The notes under the pieces: generated by a model
Databases searched by the model: none
What the model was told of the DNA's origin: nothing
Seen by the model: only the letters and a program-made list of their open reading frames with translations
Source of the DNA: Rhizobium sp. 18055
GTDB taxonomy: Bacteria; Pseudomonadota; Alphaproteobacteria; Rhizobiales; Rhizobiaceae
DNA: 64,000 nt
Assembly (NCBI RefSeq): GCF_902706285.1
Contig: NZ_CACSKD010000004.1
Span: forward strand, 62,001-126,000
Direction of reading: 5' to 3'
Shown: piece after piece, positions 28,172 to 37,802 of the stretch
Layout: each line of letters starts with the position of its first letter
Position numbering within the stretch: the first letter of the stretch is position 1
Program-made: the position numbers and the translations under genes

Positions 28172-28962
28172 GCAGGATCATCCGCCTATGCCTGTCGGCG
28201 ACCTCGGCGCTGACACTTCTCTTCCTGATCTTTCCGCTCCTCATCGTTCTCGGATCGTCGGTCTCCAATTCCGAACTGTTATCATTTCCGCCTCAGGGCT
28301 TCACGCTGAAATGGTACGGCGTCGTTTTTGCAAACAGCACGTACGTCAACGCATTTATCGTCAGCACCGCTCTGGCGGCCGCATCGACACTCGTTGCGGC
28401 ATTGCTTGCAATTCCTGCCTCGCTTGCGATCGCCAGGTACGAGTTCATCGGAAAGACCACGGTCGAGACGATACTGATGTCGTCGCTGGTGTTGCCCTAT
28501 ATCGTGCTTGGCGCTGCGTTTCTTCAGTATGGAACATCGATTGGCCTGGTCAGGAGCTTCGGTGCGCTTCTTGTGGGGCATGTCGTCATCATCATGCCGT
28601 TCATCATGCGCTCGGTCATACCCCAGCTTTCGGAGGATCAGCGCACGCTGGAAGAAGCCTCGAGAGATCTCGGCGCGGGTGCTTGGGTCACCTTTTTCCT
28701 GGTTACACTGCCGCAAATCAGATCCGGCGTGATCAGCGGCAGCGTGCTGGCCTTCATCACCTCCTGGATCAATGTCGAAGTCAGCATTTTCCAGGCAACG
28801 CCCGCCCTCACCACCATCCCGGTCGTGCTGTTCAACTACGTGCAATACACGATCGATCCGACGATTGCGGCGGTGTCGTCAGTTACCATTCTCGTCGCCG
28901 CCGCACTCATCGTGCTGCTCGACCTGGTCTTCGAAATCGACATCATTTCGAAGAAAAAGTAA
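28168..28962 (+). CDS. ABC transporter permease, PotC type
   Basis: A 264-residue second permease (SRIIRLCLSATSALTLLFLIF at the N terminus) with a typical coupling loop, LEEASRDLGAGAWVTFFLVTLP. The ATG at 28168 overlaps the previous stop (ATGA), which fixes the start; an upstream in-frame start at 27904 would lie inside the previous gene. It is followed after 15 bases by the racemase-like enzyme gene. Confidence 0.92.
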   Translation: MSRIIRLCLSATSALTLLFLIFPLLIVLGSSVSNSELLSFPPQGFTLKWYGVVFANSTYVNAFIVSTALAAASTLVAALLAIPASLAIARYEFIGKTTVETILMSSLVLPYIVLGAAFLQYGTSIGLVRSFGALLVGHVVIIMPFIMRSVIPQLSEDQRTLEEASRDLGAGAWVTFFLVTLPQIRSGVISGSVLAFITSWINVEVSIFQATPALTTIPVVLFNYVQYTIDPTIAAVSSVTILVAAALIVLLDLVFEIDIISKKK

Positions 28963-28977
28963 GAAATTGGAGCCAGC

Positions 28978-29991
28978 ATGCATATCGAAGACACTTTTGA
29001 CGTTCTTTACACCCATACGGAGGGGGAGCCGCTCTGCATCGTGCACAGTGGCATCAACTATCCGGCCGCAACGACGATCCTGCAGAAGTGGCAATATCTC
29101 AAGGACAATTACGACTGGCTTCGCCTCGCGCTGATGCGTGAGCCACGCGGGCACAAGGATATGGTCGGTGTATTCGTCACGCCACCATCCGAACCCGGCT
29201 ATGACGCCGGGCTCATCTACATGGATGCGACCGACTACCAGTTCATGTGCGGGCATGGCACGATCGCTATCGCGATGGCAATGGTTGCACGCGGCATGGT
29301 CAAGCGTGCCGTCGATGGCATCACCACGATCCGCTTCGAGACGCTGGCTGGCCCCGTCACTGCCAAGGTCGAAGCGCGCGACGGCCGCGTGCTTTCAACT
29401 GAGTTCCAGAACGTGCCCGCCTATGTCGCCTACAAGGATATCGACTTCGACCTGCCAGGTCTTGGAAAACTGCGTGCCGATGTCGTGTGGGGTGGCAACT
29501 ATTTCGCGGTGATCGATATCCGCGATACCAAGCTTCGCATTTCTCCCGAAACCGGCAAGGATCTCATCCACTACGGCATTCTCGCGCGTGATCAGCTCCG
29601 CAAGCTCGTCCAGCCGCAGCATCCGACGGAAAAGCACGTAAAAAGCCTCGATTTCGTCACCTTCTGGCACGACCCGACGGTGGAAGGCGCGATGTACAAG
29701 AACGTCCATGTCTTCGGTGTCGGACAGCTTGACCGAGCTCCGGGCGGCACCGCCATGAGCGGCATGCTGGCGCTTCTGGAATCGCGCGGTGCCATCACGC
29801 TCAACCAGACCATCAAAGCCGAGGGTCTTCTCGGCAGTGGCCTTTACGAGGGAACCGTGATTGCCGAAACCGACCTTGGCGGCACGCGTGCCGTCGTGCC
29901 GGTGATCAAGGGGAAAGCCAACCTGCTGGGATCGGCGCGCTGGACCTTCGACAGGAACGACCCTGTCGATGCCGGCTTCATCGTGGCCTGA
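28978..29991 (+). CDS. Proline racemase-superfamily protein with Cys/Gly pair
   Basis: A 337-residue member of the proline racemase/hydroxyproline epimerase/trans-3-hydroxyproline dehydratase superfamily. The first catalytic Cys is present (Cys91 in FMCGHGTIA). The second catalytic position is Gly256 (DRAPGGTAMSG instead of DRSPCGTGTSA). Racemases and epimerases use two Cys or Ser/Cys, and the known dehydratases use Cys/Thr, so this Cys/Gly pair argues against racemisation and for a lyase-like or unknown reaction. It is the last gene of the ABC importer operon, so its substrate is probably the imported solute. Confidence 0.85.
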   Translation: MHIEDTFDVLYTHTEGEPLCIVHSGINYPAATTILQKWQYLKDNYDWLRLALMREPRGHKDMVGVFVTPPSEPGYDAGLIYMDATDYQFMCGHGTIAIAMAMVARGMVKRAVDGITTIRFETLAGPVTAKVEARDGRVLSTEFQNVPAYVAYKDIDFDLPGLGKLRADVVWGGNYFAVIDIRDTKLRISPETGKDLIHYGILARDQLRKLVQPQHPTEKHVKSLDFVTFWHDPTVEGAMYKNVHVFGVGQLDRAPGGTAMSGMLALLESRGAITLNQTIKAEGLLGSGLYEGTVIAETDLGGTRAVVPVIKGKANLLGSARWTFDRNDPVDAGFIVA

Positions 29992-30344
29992 CCGCCTCCG
30001 AGCGCGCCCAATTCGCAAAAGCCGGCGATCCCCGAAGACCACGACCCGACATCACCCATCATCCCGCTTGTCGCTTCCGGTTCACCGGTGAGCGGCAGGC
30101 GCCGAGCCTTATGCAGGGCAAGACCAGACAATGACAGACAATGACAAACTGCTATACAAGCGCAGCTTAAGCGGTTCGGCCAGTGGCGAGGTCGTCGCGA
30201 CAGGTGAGGTGTAAACACGGTGACCGTCGGGAAAGCCTTATGCTGCCTCCTCTCGCGATCACACTGAAAACCTTTAAAGGTAACAGCCTGCATCCCTTAC
30301 CGGTTCAACCGAAGGCGTCGGGGCAAACAAGACGGAGATAGCAA
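29992..30344. other. Intergenic region between the two racemase-like genes
   Basis: A 353-base gap with a short tandem repeat at 30125-30146 and presumably the promoter of the second gene. No gene or clear terminator was seen. Confidence 0.45.
30125..30146. repeat. 10-base tandem repeat
   Basis: CAGACAATGA occurs twice in direct succession, followed by CA. One-helical-turn spacing could mark a regulator site, but there is no further support. Confidence 0.5.
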
Positions 30345-31385
30345 ATGCGTTCCAGGCTTTCCATCAGTGTCGTCGGCTGTCATGCCGAAGGCGAAATCGG
30401 CGATGTGATCATTGGCGGCGTTTTGCCACCAAATGGCGAAACAATGATGGAAAAGATGATCGCGATGGAGCGCGACCACGATCATATTCGCCAGCTTCTG
30501 ATCTGCGAGCCGCGCGGCTCCGTCGCACGCCACGTCAATCTCGTTGTCCCGGCCGTAAATCCTGAATGCGCCGCAGGTGTCATCATCATGGAACCGACGG
30601 AATACGTTCCGATGTCCGGTTCCAATACGATATGCGTGGCGACCGTGTTGCTCGAGACGGGCATGGTTCCCATGGTCGAGCCAATCACGCGGTTCAAGCT
30701 GGATATGCCGGGCGGCGTGATCGAGGTGACAGCCGAGTGCGAGAATGGCAAGTGCCGTTCGATTACGTTTCGAAATGCGCCGGCGTTCGCAGCATTGCTG
30801 GGCGGCGCGCTCGAGGTCGAGGGACATGGCACCATACCACTCGACATCGCTTACGGCGGAATGTTTTTCGGCATTGTCGATGCCAAGGCGCTCGGATTTC
30901 AGGTACAGCCGGACGAGGCACGCGATCTCGCCATTCTCGGTGAAAAGATACGCAAGGCGGCACGGGAGCAATTCGACGTCAGGCATCCACAGTTCGACAA
31001 TGTCCGCGGCGTTTCGATCGTCCAGTTCGCCATGCCATTCGAGGGCAGCGGCAAAATCACCCGAAACACCTGCATCGTTTCTCCAGGGCGCTCTGATCGA
31101 TCCCCGACCGGAACCGGAACCTCGGCGCGTATGGCGGTGCTGCAAGCCAAGGGCATGATGACTGTCGGCGATACACTCATCCACTCATCGATCATCGGAT
31201 CCCGCTTCATCGGAAAGATCCTGGAGATCAACGAGACAGCCGGCCACACAACCATCGTTCCCCAGATCACCGGGCGGGCGTGGATTACCGGTCAGCATAC
31301 CTATTTGCTCGATCCCGAGGACCCGTGGCAGTCCGGCTACATGATTCCAGACACGTGGGGCGTCACTGCCACCCTCAAGCAATAG
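30345..31385 (+). CDS. Proline racemase-superfamily protein with Ser/Thr pair
   Basis: A 346-residue superfamily member, clearly different from the protein encoded at 28978. The first catalytic position is Ser91 (VPMSGSNTIC) and the second is Thr255 (SDRSPTGTGTSARMA). The usual Cys nucleophiles are therefore both replaced. Ser at position one is known in some hydroxyproline epimerases and Thr at position two in trans-3-hydroxyproline dehydratases; the combination suggests a dehydratase-like role, not proven. It stands alone after a 353-base gap, perhaps with its own promoter. Confidence 0.85.
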   Translation: MRSRLSISVVGCHAEGEIGDVIIGGVLPPNGETMMEKMIAMERDHDHIRQLLICEPRGSVARHVNLVVPAVNPECAAGVIIMEPTEYVPMSGSNTICVATVLLETGMVPMVEPITRFKLDMPGGVIEVTAECENGKCRSITFRNAPAFAALLGGALEVEGHGTIPLDIAYGGMFFGIVDAKALGFQVQPDEARDLAILGEKIRKAAREQFDVRHPQFDNVRGVSIVQFAMPFEGSGKITRNTCIVSPGRSDRSPTGTGTSARMAVLQAKGMMTVGDTLIHSSIIGSRFIGKILEINETAGHTTIVPQITGRAWITGQHTYLLDPEDPWQSGYMIPDTWGVTATLKQ

Positions 31386-31743
31386 CGACGACTACACCGG
31401 CGCGACCGTCAGTCGGCAATCGTCCCACCGCGGCTTCGGTGGTGCCGTTGCCTTGATGATCTGGTCCGGGTCACTTTCCTAGACGCCGTTCCTCATTCAC
31501 CGCCCCGCGGTCTTGGGCAACAGACAAACGCCTGCGTCGCGGCCGCTTGAGATCATTCGGCAATCCAGGGCGATTGTCACAGGTCGCAATGCACGATGTC
31601 GATATGGGCTGGATACCGCAAAGCGTTTTCGAACAGGTTGAAAACGGCACGACCCTTCGAACCCGGCCCGTCACCAACAAGATTGGGCGATTACGCACCG
31701 AGCGAAGGTGCAGGAGCGAGGCCCTCCTGCACCTGTTATTCGA
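31386..31743. other. Intergenic region, convergent end
   Basis: A 358-base gap between convergent genes. It contains the hairpin at 31706-31734 and otherwise nothing I recognise. A possible short frame at 31547-31840 runs into the antisense of the DJ-1 gene and is not credible. Confidence 0.45.
31706..31734. terminator. Hairpin downstream of DJ-1 copy 2
   Basis: AGGTGCAGGAG (31706-31716) and CTCCTGCACCT (31724-31734) form an 11-base perfect stem with a 7-base loop, 10 bases past the leftward DJ-1 stop. The T-run is weak on both strands, so termination strength is uncertain. Confidence 0.55.
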
Positions 31744-32436
31744 TCAGGCAGCCTTACCGACCTTCAGCATCGTCAGCAGGATGCGGGCCGTCTCGACGGA
31801 TGAACCCGGATTCTGGCCGGTGATCAGCAACCCGTCCTGAACAGCATAAGATGCCCAGTCGTCACCGCTGGAATAGATCCCGCCATTCTGCTTCAGCATG
31901 TCTTCGACGAGGAACGGCACGATATCGGTGAGGCCAACGCCATCTTCTTCGGTGTTCTTGAAGCCGGTGACATTCTTGCCCCGAACGAGCGGTGTTCCAT
32001 CGGCAGCCGTTACGTGGCGAAGAACGCCCGGAGCATGGCAGACGAGAGCGACCGGCTTGCCGGCCCGGTAGGTATTCTCGATAAGGGCGATGGAATTCCG
32101 GTCTTCTGCCAGATCCCAGAGCGGGCCGTGACCGCCGGGATAAAAGACCGCGTCGTAGTCTTCCTGGGCGACAGAGGCGAGCTTGACCGTCGAACCGAGG
32201 ACGGCCTGCGCCTTTGGGTCGGCATGGAAGCGGCGTGTCTGTTCGGTCTGGAACGAGGGCTCGTCGCTCTTCGGATCGAGCGGTGGCTGACCGCCCTTCG
32301 GCGATGCGACGGTAATGTCGGCACCTGCCTCGAGGAAGGCATAATAGGGTGCGGCGAACTCTTCCAGCCAGAAACCGGTCTTGCGGCCGGTGTCGCCGAG
32401 TTCGTCATGCGAGGTGAGTACCATCAGAATTTTCAT
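31744..32436 (-). CDS. DJ-1/PfpI (Hsp31-like) protein, copy 2
   Basis: A 230-residue protein nearly identical to that at 8436-9128. The same Glu (GFWLEEFAAPY) and Cys-His (ALVCHAPGV) catalytic-type residues are present. Most differences lie in the 60-80 and C-terminal segments. It is divergent from an intact LysR gene with a conserved GAAAT-N11-ATTTC operator in between, so this looks like the complete ancestral arrangement. A role in electrophile or methylglyoxal protection is inferred from the family. Confidence 0.88.
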   Translation of the reverse strand: MKILMVLTSHDELGDTGRKTGFWLEEFAAPYYAFLEAGADITVASPKGGQPPLDPKSDEPSFQTEQTRRFHADPKAQAVLGSTVKLASVAQEDYDAVFYPGGHGPLWDLAEDRNSIALIENTYRAGKPVALVCHAPGVLRHVTAADGTPLVRGKNVTGFKNTEEDGVGLTDIVPFLVEDMLKQNGGIYSSGDDWASYAVQDGLLITGQNPGSSVETARILLTMLKVGKAA

Positions 32437-32554
32437 TGTACCGATCCTTTGGGCTTGCCTGAAATGGCTTACGGAAAAGGGTGAACGCCTGCATCGGCTT
32501 GTTCTGTCCCATCCGTTTGGACACCCTCAAGATGCCGCATCGGCATGCATTCGG

Positions 32555-32575
32555 GAAATTTATTTGTTGTATTTC
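32555..32575. promoter_or_regulatory. LysR-type operator, copy 2
   Basis: GAAAT-N11-ATTTC, a perfect dyad with T-N11-A geometry, 27 bases before the LysR start and about 120 bases before the DJ-1 start. The same element with the same spacer length is found at 9263-9283. Confidence 0.65.
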
Positions 32576-32601
32576 AGACATTCACCTGAAACTATAACTG
32601 G

Positions 32602-33534
32602 ATGAAATACGACCTGAACCTGCTACCCGTCTTCCTGGCTCTTATGGAGGAGCGAAATGTTACCCGTGCGGCCGCGCGCCTCGGCATCACCCAGCCTGCG
32701 ATGTCCAATGCCTTGAGCCGTCTGCGCGACACCATGCGTGATCCGCTTTTCGTTCGTGAGCGCTATGGCATGAAGCCGACGCAGATGGCGGAGGAGCTTG
32801 AGCCCGTTGTCGCCGCAGCTCTGGCAAGCATTGACGCCATCATACTTGGCCAGCAGACCTTCGATCCGGCACGGGCAGAACGGCTGTTTACGATTGCTCC
32901 AAACGGCTACGTAGAGTTCGTGCTGATGCCGGTTCTGGTCGCCAGGCTGCGGGAGCAAGCGCCGGGAATCAAGCTGCGTCTCACACCGTTCGGCAACGAT
33001 CTTGCTGAAACGGGTGCCATGTCCGGAGGGACTGATATCGTGCTCGGCCGAATTGTTGATCCGCCGGACAATATGGTGGTCCAGCATCTGATGGATGAAG
33101 GGCTTGCCTGTGTCGTGCGTGCAGGTCACCCGGACATCCACGATCGCATTTCACGGGAGCAATATGAGCAGATGAGGCACGTCAATGTGCTTCCACCCGG
33201 GCGAATGCGGGCTGGCCTGTTCCAGGCGCTGGGGCACCAGGGCCTCAAGCGCGAGGTCGCCGTTTCAGTCACGCATTTTCTGGCCGTTCCTGAAATGATT
33301 GCCGTCACCGACTACTGCGCCACCCTGCCAACCCTGATCTGCCGCCGCCTGGCAAACGATGCACGGCTGAAGGTTCTCCCAGCCCCGACCGACCTCGGCA
33401 CATTCCCTGTTGAGATGGCCTGGCATGTCCGCCATCGCAACGATCCCGCGCATCGATGGCTGCGATCCTTGATCGGTGAAGTGATAAGGGAGCTGACGGA
33501 TGCGAACGTGGCACCTGACTTGCAGGTTGAGTAG
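32602..33534 (+). CDS. LysR-family transcriptional regulator
   Basis: A 310-residue LysR regulator of the NodD/NahR-like subgroup. The helix-turn-helix is at about residues 9-67 (MEERNVTRAAARLGITQPAMSNALSRLRDTMRDPLFVRERYGM). An effector domain follows (FTIAPNGYVEFVLMPVLVARLREQAPGIKLRL). It is divergent from the DJ-1 gene and very probably regulates it. The effector domain matches the broken copy at 9310-9683, so this protein may also serve the operator there. Confidence 0.92.
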   Translation: MKYDLNLLPVFLALMEERNVTRAAARLGITQPAMSNALSRLRDTMRDPLFVRERYGMKPTQMAEELEPVVAAALASIDAIILGQQTFDPARAERLFTIAPNGYVEFVLMPVLVARLREQAPGIKLRLTPFGNDLAETGAMSGGTDIVLGRIVDPPDNMVVQHLMDEGLACVVRAGHPDIHDRISREQYEQMRHVNVLPPGRMRAGLFQALGHQGLKREVAVSVTHFLAVPEMIAVTDYCATLPTLICRRLANDARLKVLPAPTDLGTFPVEMAWHVRHRNDPAHRWLRSLIGEVIRELTDANVAPDLQVE

Positions 33535-33662
33535 GGGGATCGGGTGGCTTGCCGCAGCAGATGATGCACGTGCATGCAATCATCTCCCTTCCGCCAGTTT
33601 CTCTCGAGTGGATACCTACCGCCGAACGCGAACGTCGCCTGCGCAATAATCTCCCATGAAGC

Positions 33663-35078
33663 TCATCGCGCTGTTGGCTGGTTGTCGAAGGCTCTCGTCC
33701 TGCGCAGGTAATCCCCCTGGCCGCGTTCGCCGGTAAACTGGTCTCCGTTGACGATTGTCCTGCCCCGCAGAAAAACCCGCACCGGCCAGCCGCGAACGGA
33801 AAGCCCCTCGTATGGCGTGTAATCCGCGCCGTGGTGAAGGATCTCATTGGTTATCGTAATTTCTTTATGGGGGTCCCATATCGCGATGTCCGCATCGGAA
33901 CCGATCGCAATGGTCCCCTTTTGCGGATAAAGGCCATACTGCTTGGCGTGGTTCGTGGATGACAAGGCAACAAACCGGTTGATGTCGATCCGGCCCTTGC
34001 TCACGCCCTCGGAAAATAAGATCGGCAACCGGGTCTCAACGCCTGGAATTCCATTTGGAATCCATCGAAAATTGCGCTTGCCCTTTTCATTCAGTTTTCC
34101 GCTCTCGTCGTCGTAGCGGAAAGGGCAGTGATCGGAGGAGAACAGTTCGAACGTACCGTTCTGGAGGCCCTCCCAGCAGGCAAGCTGGCTTTCCTTGTCT
34201 CGCGGCGGCGGAGAGCAGACGAATTTTGCGCCCTCCAGTTCGGTTGCATCAAGATCATCGGCTGTCAGCAGCAGATATTGCGGGCAGGTTTCGCCGGCAA
34301 CCCTGCCGCCGCGCTTGCGAGCCCGCTCGATCTCCTCCATCGCCTGCCGGTTGGAGACATGGACGATGACGATCGGGGTTCCGACGATTTCAGCGAGCGA
34401 CACGGCGCGATGGGTTGCCTCACGCTCGGCGGCAACCGGGCGGCTCAAGGCATGATATTTCGGAGCAAGTTCACCATTCTCTTCATGGCGCCCAATCAAG
34501 AAGCGGATCGCGTCTTCGTTTTCGCAATGGACCATGACAAGCGCGCCGGACCGCCGCGCGCTATCCAGCGTATCCAGAATTTGGTCGTCGCGAAGGCGAA
34601 GGTTCTCGTAGGTCATGAAGACCTTCAGCGACGTGTATCCATCCTCGACGAGTGCGGGCAGTTCCTGTCCGAGCACATAGGCGGTCGGATCGGTGATCAC
34701 CAGGTGAAACGATACGTCGATGTGGCACTCGCCTTCGGCCTTGGCGTGGTAGACCTTCAGCGATTCCCTGAGCGTCGTGCCCTTTTCCTGCATGCAGAAT
34801 GGCAAGATCGTGGTGTTGCCGCCAAAGGCAGCCGACAGGGTCCCGCTGGCAAAATCATCGGCCATGACGATGCCATCGCCTGATGGCTGGGCGATGTGAA
34901 CGTGGCTGTCTATGCCGCCTGGCATCACGTAACGGCCGGATGCATCGATAATCTCGTCTGCATCATCGAGACCTGAGGCAAGTGCCGCAATCTTTCCATC
35001 GCGAATGCCCACGTCACTGCGGAACGTATCGCTTGCGGTGACCACGGTTCCATTCTTGATGATCGTATCGAAATGCAT
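33663..35078 (-). CDS. Dihydropyrimidinase/D-hydantoinase
   Basis: A 471-residue cyclic amidohydrolase of normal length, hydrolysing dihydropyrimidines or 5-substituted hydantoins to N-carbamoyl amino acids. Metal ligands are visible: GGIDSHVHI, the carboxylated Lys in GYTSLKVFMTYENL, MVHCEN, IVIVHVSN and FSSDHCPF. It is the last gene of a leftward operon with an amino-acid importer and a PLP enzyme. Its start shares one base with the stop of the PLP-enzyme gene, showing coupling. Hydantoin versus pyrimidine specificity is not decided by sequence. Confidence 0.9.
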   Translation of the reverse strand: MHFDTIIKNGTVVTASDTFRSDVGIRDGKIAALASGLDDADEIIDASGRYVMPGGIDSHVHIAQPSGDGIVMADDFASGTLSAAFGGNTTILPFCMQEKGTTLRESLKVYHAKAEGECHIDVSFHLVITDPTAYVLGQELPALVEDGYTSLKVFMTYENLRLRDDQILDTLDSARRSGALVMVHCENEDAIRFLIGRHEENGELAPKYHALSRPVAAEREATHRAVSLAEIVGTPIVIVHVSNRQAMEEIERARKRGGRVAGETCPQYLLLTADDLDATELEGAKFVCSPPPRDKESQLACWEGLQNGTFELFSSDHCPFRYDDESGKLNEKGKRNFRWIPNGIPGVETRLPILFSEGVSKGRIDINRFVALSSTNHAKQYGLYPQKGTIAIGSDADIAIWDPHKEITITNEILHHGADYTPYEGLSVRGWPVRVFLRGRTIVNGDQFTGERGQGDYLRRTRAFDNQPTAR

Positions 35079-36349
35079 CAGATCGTCCCCTTGCTCGATA
35101 TCGGAGCGTCTCGACCGAGGATCGCGTCCAAAGCGGCAACAAGTCGGTCCACCTCCTCTGTCGTGTTATAGTGCACCATCGAGACGCGCACGGCCCCGTT
35201 ATATTGCGGCAGGCCGACGTGATCCCCAAGCCGTCGCGCGTGGAAATCGCCGAAGCGAATTGCGATCTTATAGTCGTCCATTGCCTTGCATATGTCTTCC
35301 GAATTGTGCCCTTCGAAGACGAAGCTTATTGTCGGGATGCGCCCGCCGTCCCGGTTCGTCGTCTGGCCGATGACGCGGCAATCGTTGCGGCTGCGCAGGT
35401 AGGACAAAAGCCGATCGGTCAGGGCGTTTTCCTGGACAGTGATTGCCGCAAACGCCGCCAGGATCAACGCGCGTGTCGGGCCCGTCGCGCCTGATCTTGC
35501 CCCGAGTTCACAGAGATAATCGACGATCCCCGTCACCGAGTAAGCAAGCTCGTAGTTTGCATTGCCGGGCTCCAGCTTTCCCGGCACCTTATCGCGACCA
35601 TAGAAAAAGTGATAAAGCGGATCGAGCTCAAGCAGGTGATCGTACTTGCCGTACATCATCGCGTAGTGCGGCCCATAGGTCTTGTAGAAGCTGAAGACGT
35701 AGTAGTCGACGTCCATCGCGGTGACATCGACGGCTCGATGCGGCGCATAGGCCACAGCGTCCACGCAGATGCGCGCGCCACGCGCGTGGACCATCGCGGC
35801 AATCTCGGCGATAGGGTTGACGGTGCCCAAGACATTGGAAACATGGGTGACGCAAACCAGCTTCGTTCTCTCGCTCATCAGCGGCTCGAGATCGGCAAGA
35901 TCGAGCTCGAAGGTCGTGGCATCGAGAGGCCAAAACCTTACGACCACACCCATATCGCGCAACCCCTCCCAGGGACCGATGTTCGATTCGTGATCCGATA
36001 TGGTGACGATGATCTCATCGCCTGCCGAAAGCTGGCTCCGCATGGCGCGCGCGAGATTTTGCAACAGAACGGTTGTCGAGCTGCCGAACACGATCTCCTC
36101 GGGACGGGACGCGTTCACCAGATGCATGGCAGCGTTGCGACCGTCCATCAACGCCTTTGCAGCCTGCTGCGACACGTCGTAGCTGCCGCCAATCTGGACA
36201 TTTTTATCGTATAGGAACGTGGTCATCCGCTCGACCGCGCGCTTCAGGATCTGCGACCCACCGGCATTGTCGAAAAATGTCCAGCCGTGCTGCAGACCGG
36301 GGAACTGGCTCCGGACGAAGTCGATATCGAATTGGCGTTGGGTATCCAT
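35078..36349 (-). CDS. Class V aminotransferase-fold protein, cysteine-desulfurase-like
   Basis: A 423-residue PLP enzyme of the VC1184-type cysteine-desulfurase-like subfamily. N terminus FFDNAGGSQILKRAVERM, cofactor region GSSTTVLLQNLARA, ISDHESNIGPW, VCVTHVSNVLGT and the Asp of ICVDAVAYAPHRAVDV are typical. The Schiff-base Lys is in FSFYKTYGPHYAMMYG. The active-site Cys loop of true IscS/SufS proteins is not apparent, so a beta- or C-S lyase or aminotransferase-type reaction on an amino-acid derivative is as likely as sulfur transfer. It is preceded by the importer ATPase gene (27-base gap). Confidence 0.82.
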   Translation of the reverse strand: MDTQRQFDIDFVRSQFPGLQHGWTFFDNAGGSQILKRAVERMTTFLYDKNVQIGGSYDVSQQAAKALMDGRNAAMHLVNASRPEEIVFGSSTTVLLQNLARAMRSQLSAGDEIIVTISDHESNIGPWEGLRDMGVVVRFWPLDATTFELDLADLEPLMSERTKLVCVTHVSNVLGTVNPIAEIAAMVHARGARICVDAVAYAPHRAVDVTAMDVDYYVFSFYKTYGPHYAMMYGKYDHLLELDPLYHFFYGRDKVPGKLEPGNANYELAYSVTGIVDYLCELGARSGATGPTRALILAAFAAITVQENALTDRLLSYLRSRNDCRVIGQTTNRDGGRIPTISFVFEGHNSEDICKAMDDYKIAIRFGDFHARRLGDHVGLPQYNGAVRVSMVHYNTTEEVDRLVAALDAILGRDAPISSKGTI

Positions 36350-36376
36350 TGGATCCTCCGGAACCTTGTCTTTTTG

Positions 36377-37114
36377 TCAGTGATTGAGAACAGCGCGAAG
36401 AAAGCTCTTGGTGCGCTCTTCTTGCGGATTGTCGAATATTTCAGTCGGGGTGCCGGCCTCGACGATGCGCCCGCCATCCATGAAGATGACGCGGTCAGCG
36501 ACCTGGCGGGCAAAGCCCATTTCGTGGGTCACGACGATCATCGTGACACCACTGACAGCAAGCTTGCGCATGACGTCGAGCACTTCGCCGACCATCTCGG
36601 GATCAAGCGCCGATGTCGGCTCGTCGAACAGAAGGACGCGCGGCTCCATCGCCAAAGCACGGGCAATCGCCACGCGTTGTTGCTGGCCGCCCGAAAGCTG
36701 CTCGGGATACTTATCCGCCTGCTCGGTGATGCCAACGCGTGCAAGCAATTCTCTCGCTTTGCGGGCCGCCTCTTCAGGCGCGGTTCCACGCACGCGCATC
36801 GGTGCGATCATGATGTTCCGCATCACGCTCAGATGCGGGAAGAGATTGAAGGACTGGAACACCATGCCGACTTCGGCGCGAACCTGGGCAAGGTTTTTGC
36901 CGCGCTCCACCTTGATGCCATCGACATCAATCCGGCTTTCGCTGGAGAAGCTCTCCAGATGATTTATGCAACGGATCAGCGTCGACTTGCCCGAACCCGA
37001 CGGCCCGATGACACAGACGACCTCGCCCTCCGCAATCGCTAGGTCAATGCCGTGCAACACCTGAAAATCGCCGTACGCCTTGTTGAGATTTTGAATGCTC
37101 ACGATGGTCTTCAT
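36377..37114 (-). CDS. Polar amino-acid ABC transporter ATP-binding protein
   Basis: A 245-residue GlnQ/HisP-type ATPase with Walker [16 protein letters not shown], the [13 protein letters not shown]-loop region, signature [15 protein letters not shown], Walker [16 protein letters not shown] and VTHEMGFA. The ATG at 37114 overlaps the permease stop by four bases (ATGA). A longer frame to 37315 would lie inside the permease gene and was rejected. Confidence 0.93.
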   Translation of the reverse strand: MKTIVSIQNLNKAYGDFQVLHGIDLAIAEGEVVCVIGPSGSGKSTLIRCINHLESFSSESRIDVDGIKVERGKNLAQVRAEVGMVFQSFNLFPHLSVMRNIMIAPMRVRGTAPEEAARKARELLARVGITEQADKYPEQLSGGQQQRVAIARALAMEPRVLLFDEPTSALDPEMVGEVLDVMRKLAVSGVTMIVVTHEMGFARQVADRVIFMDGGRIVEAGTPTEIFDNPQEERTKSFLRAVLNH

Positions 37115-37785
37115 CTGCGCCTCCCTGCGCTGAAGCGCTTTTCCAGCCGCGCGACGATGACGACCAGCGGCCACAGGAGCGCGACGTAAATGATCGCCGC
37201 TCCGATCAGCGGCGAGGGATTGGCCATCAGCGCCTGCGCCTGCGTCGCCTGTTTCAGCAGATCGGGCATGGCAACCACAGAAGCGAGCGCGGTATCCTTC
37301 ATGACATTGATGCAATTGTTGGTGAGAGGCGGAATGACGATCTTGATCGCCTGCGGCAGGATGATCTCGACCATCATATGTCGATAGGAGAGCCCAAGGG
37401 CCTCAGACGCCTCGAACTGCCCGCGCGGCAAGGCCTCGATCCCGGCACGAAAGATCTCCGCCGTATAAGCCGCCGACACCAGGGTCAGAGCGCTGACAGC
37501 GGAGAAGAACGGCGAGAGACGGATACCGACGAACGGCAGCGCGTAGTAAATCACGATCAACAGCACGAGGAGCGGGATCGAGCGAAAGATATCGATATAA
37601 ATCTTGGCGAGAAACTGGACCGCCGGAGCACCATAGAGACGCAGCAATGCGAAAATAAGCCCGCCGAAAAGCCCGCCAACGATACTGACCACACCGAGCT
37701 TCAGTGTGATCCAGAGACCGGCGAGAAGCAGCGGAAATGAGCGCTCCAGCACCGCCAGATTGAAGAATGTGGTAAAAATATCCAT
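37111..37785 (-). CDS. Polar amino-acid ABC transporter permease
   Basis: A 224-residue HisM/GlnP-type permease. The HEQ/3TM domain begins [23 protein letters not shown], with the coupling segment [22 protein letters not shown] and [19 protein letters not shown] single permease gene suggests a homodimer. It lies between the binding-protein and ATPase genes. Confidence 0.93.
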   Translation of the reverse strand: MDIFTTFFNLAVLERSFPLLLAGLWITLKLGVVSIVGGLFGGLIFALLRLYGAPAVQFLAKIYIDIFRSIPLLVLLIVIYYALPFVGIRLSPFFSAVSALTLVSAAYTAEIFRAGIEALPRGQFEASEALGLSYRHMMVEIILPQAIKIVIPPLTNNCINVMKDTALASVVAMPDLLKQATQAQALMANPSPLIGAAIIYVALLWPLVVIVARLEKRFSAGRRR

Positions 37786-37802
37786 TGCGGCACCGGTCAG
37801 TC

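Noticed and set aside
8436..33534. A composite transposon spanning the two DJ-1/LysR copies.
   Set aside because: The two DJ-1 genes lie in the same orientation but no transposase, terminal inverted repeats or target-site duplication was seen at either copy.
36377..37315. A longer N terminus for the amino-acid importer ATPase, starting at 37315.
   Set aside because: The extra 67 residues are the permease gene read in another frame; the ATG at 37114 gives a normal ATPase with a 4-base overlap.
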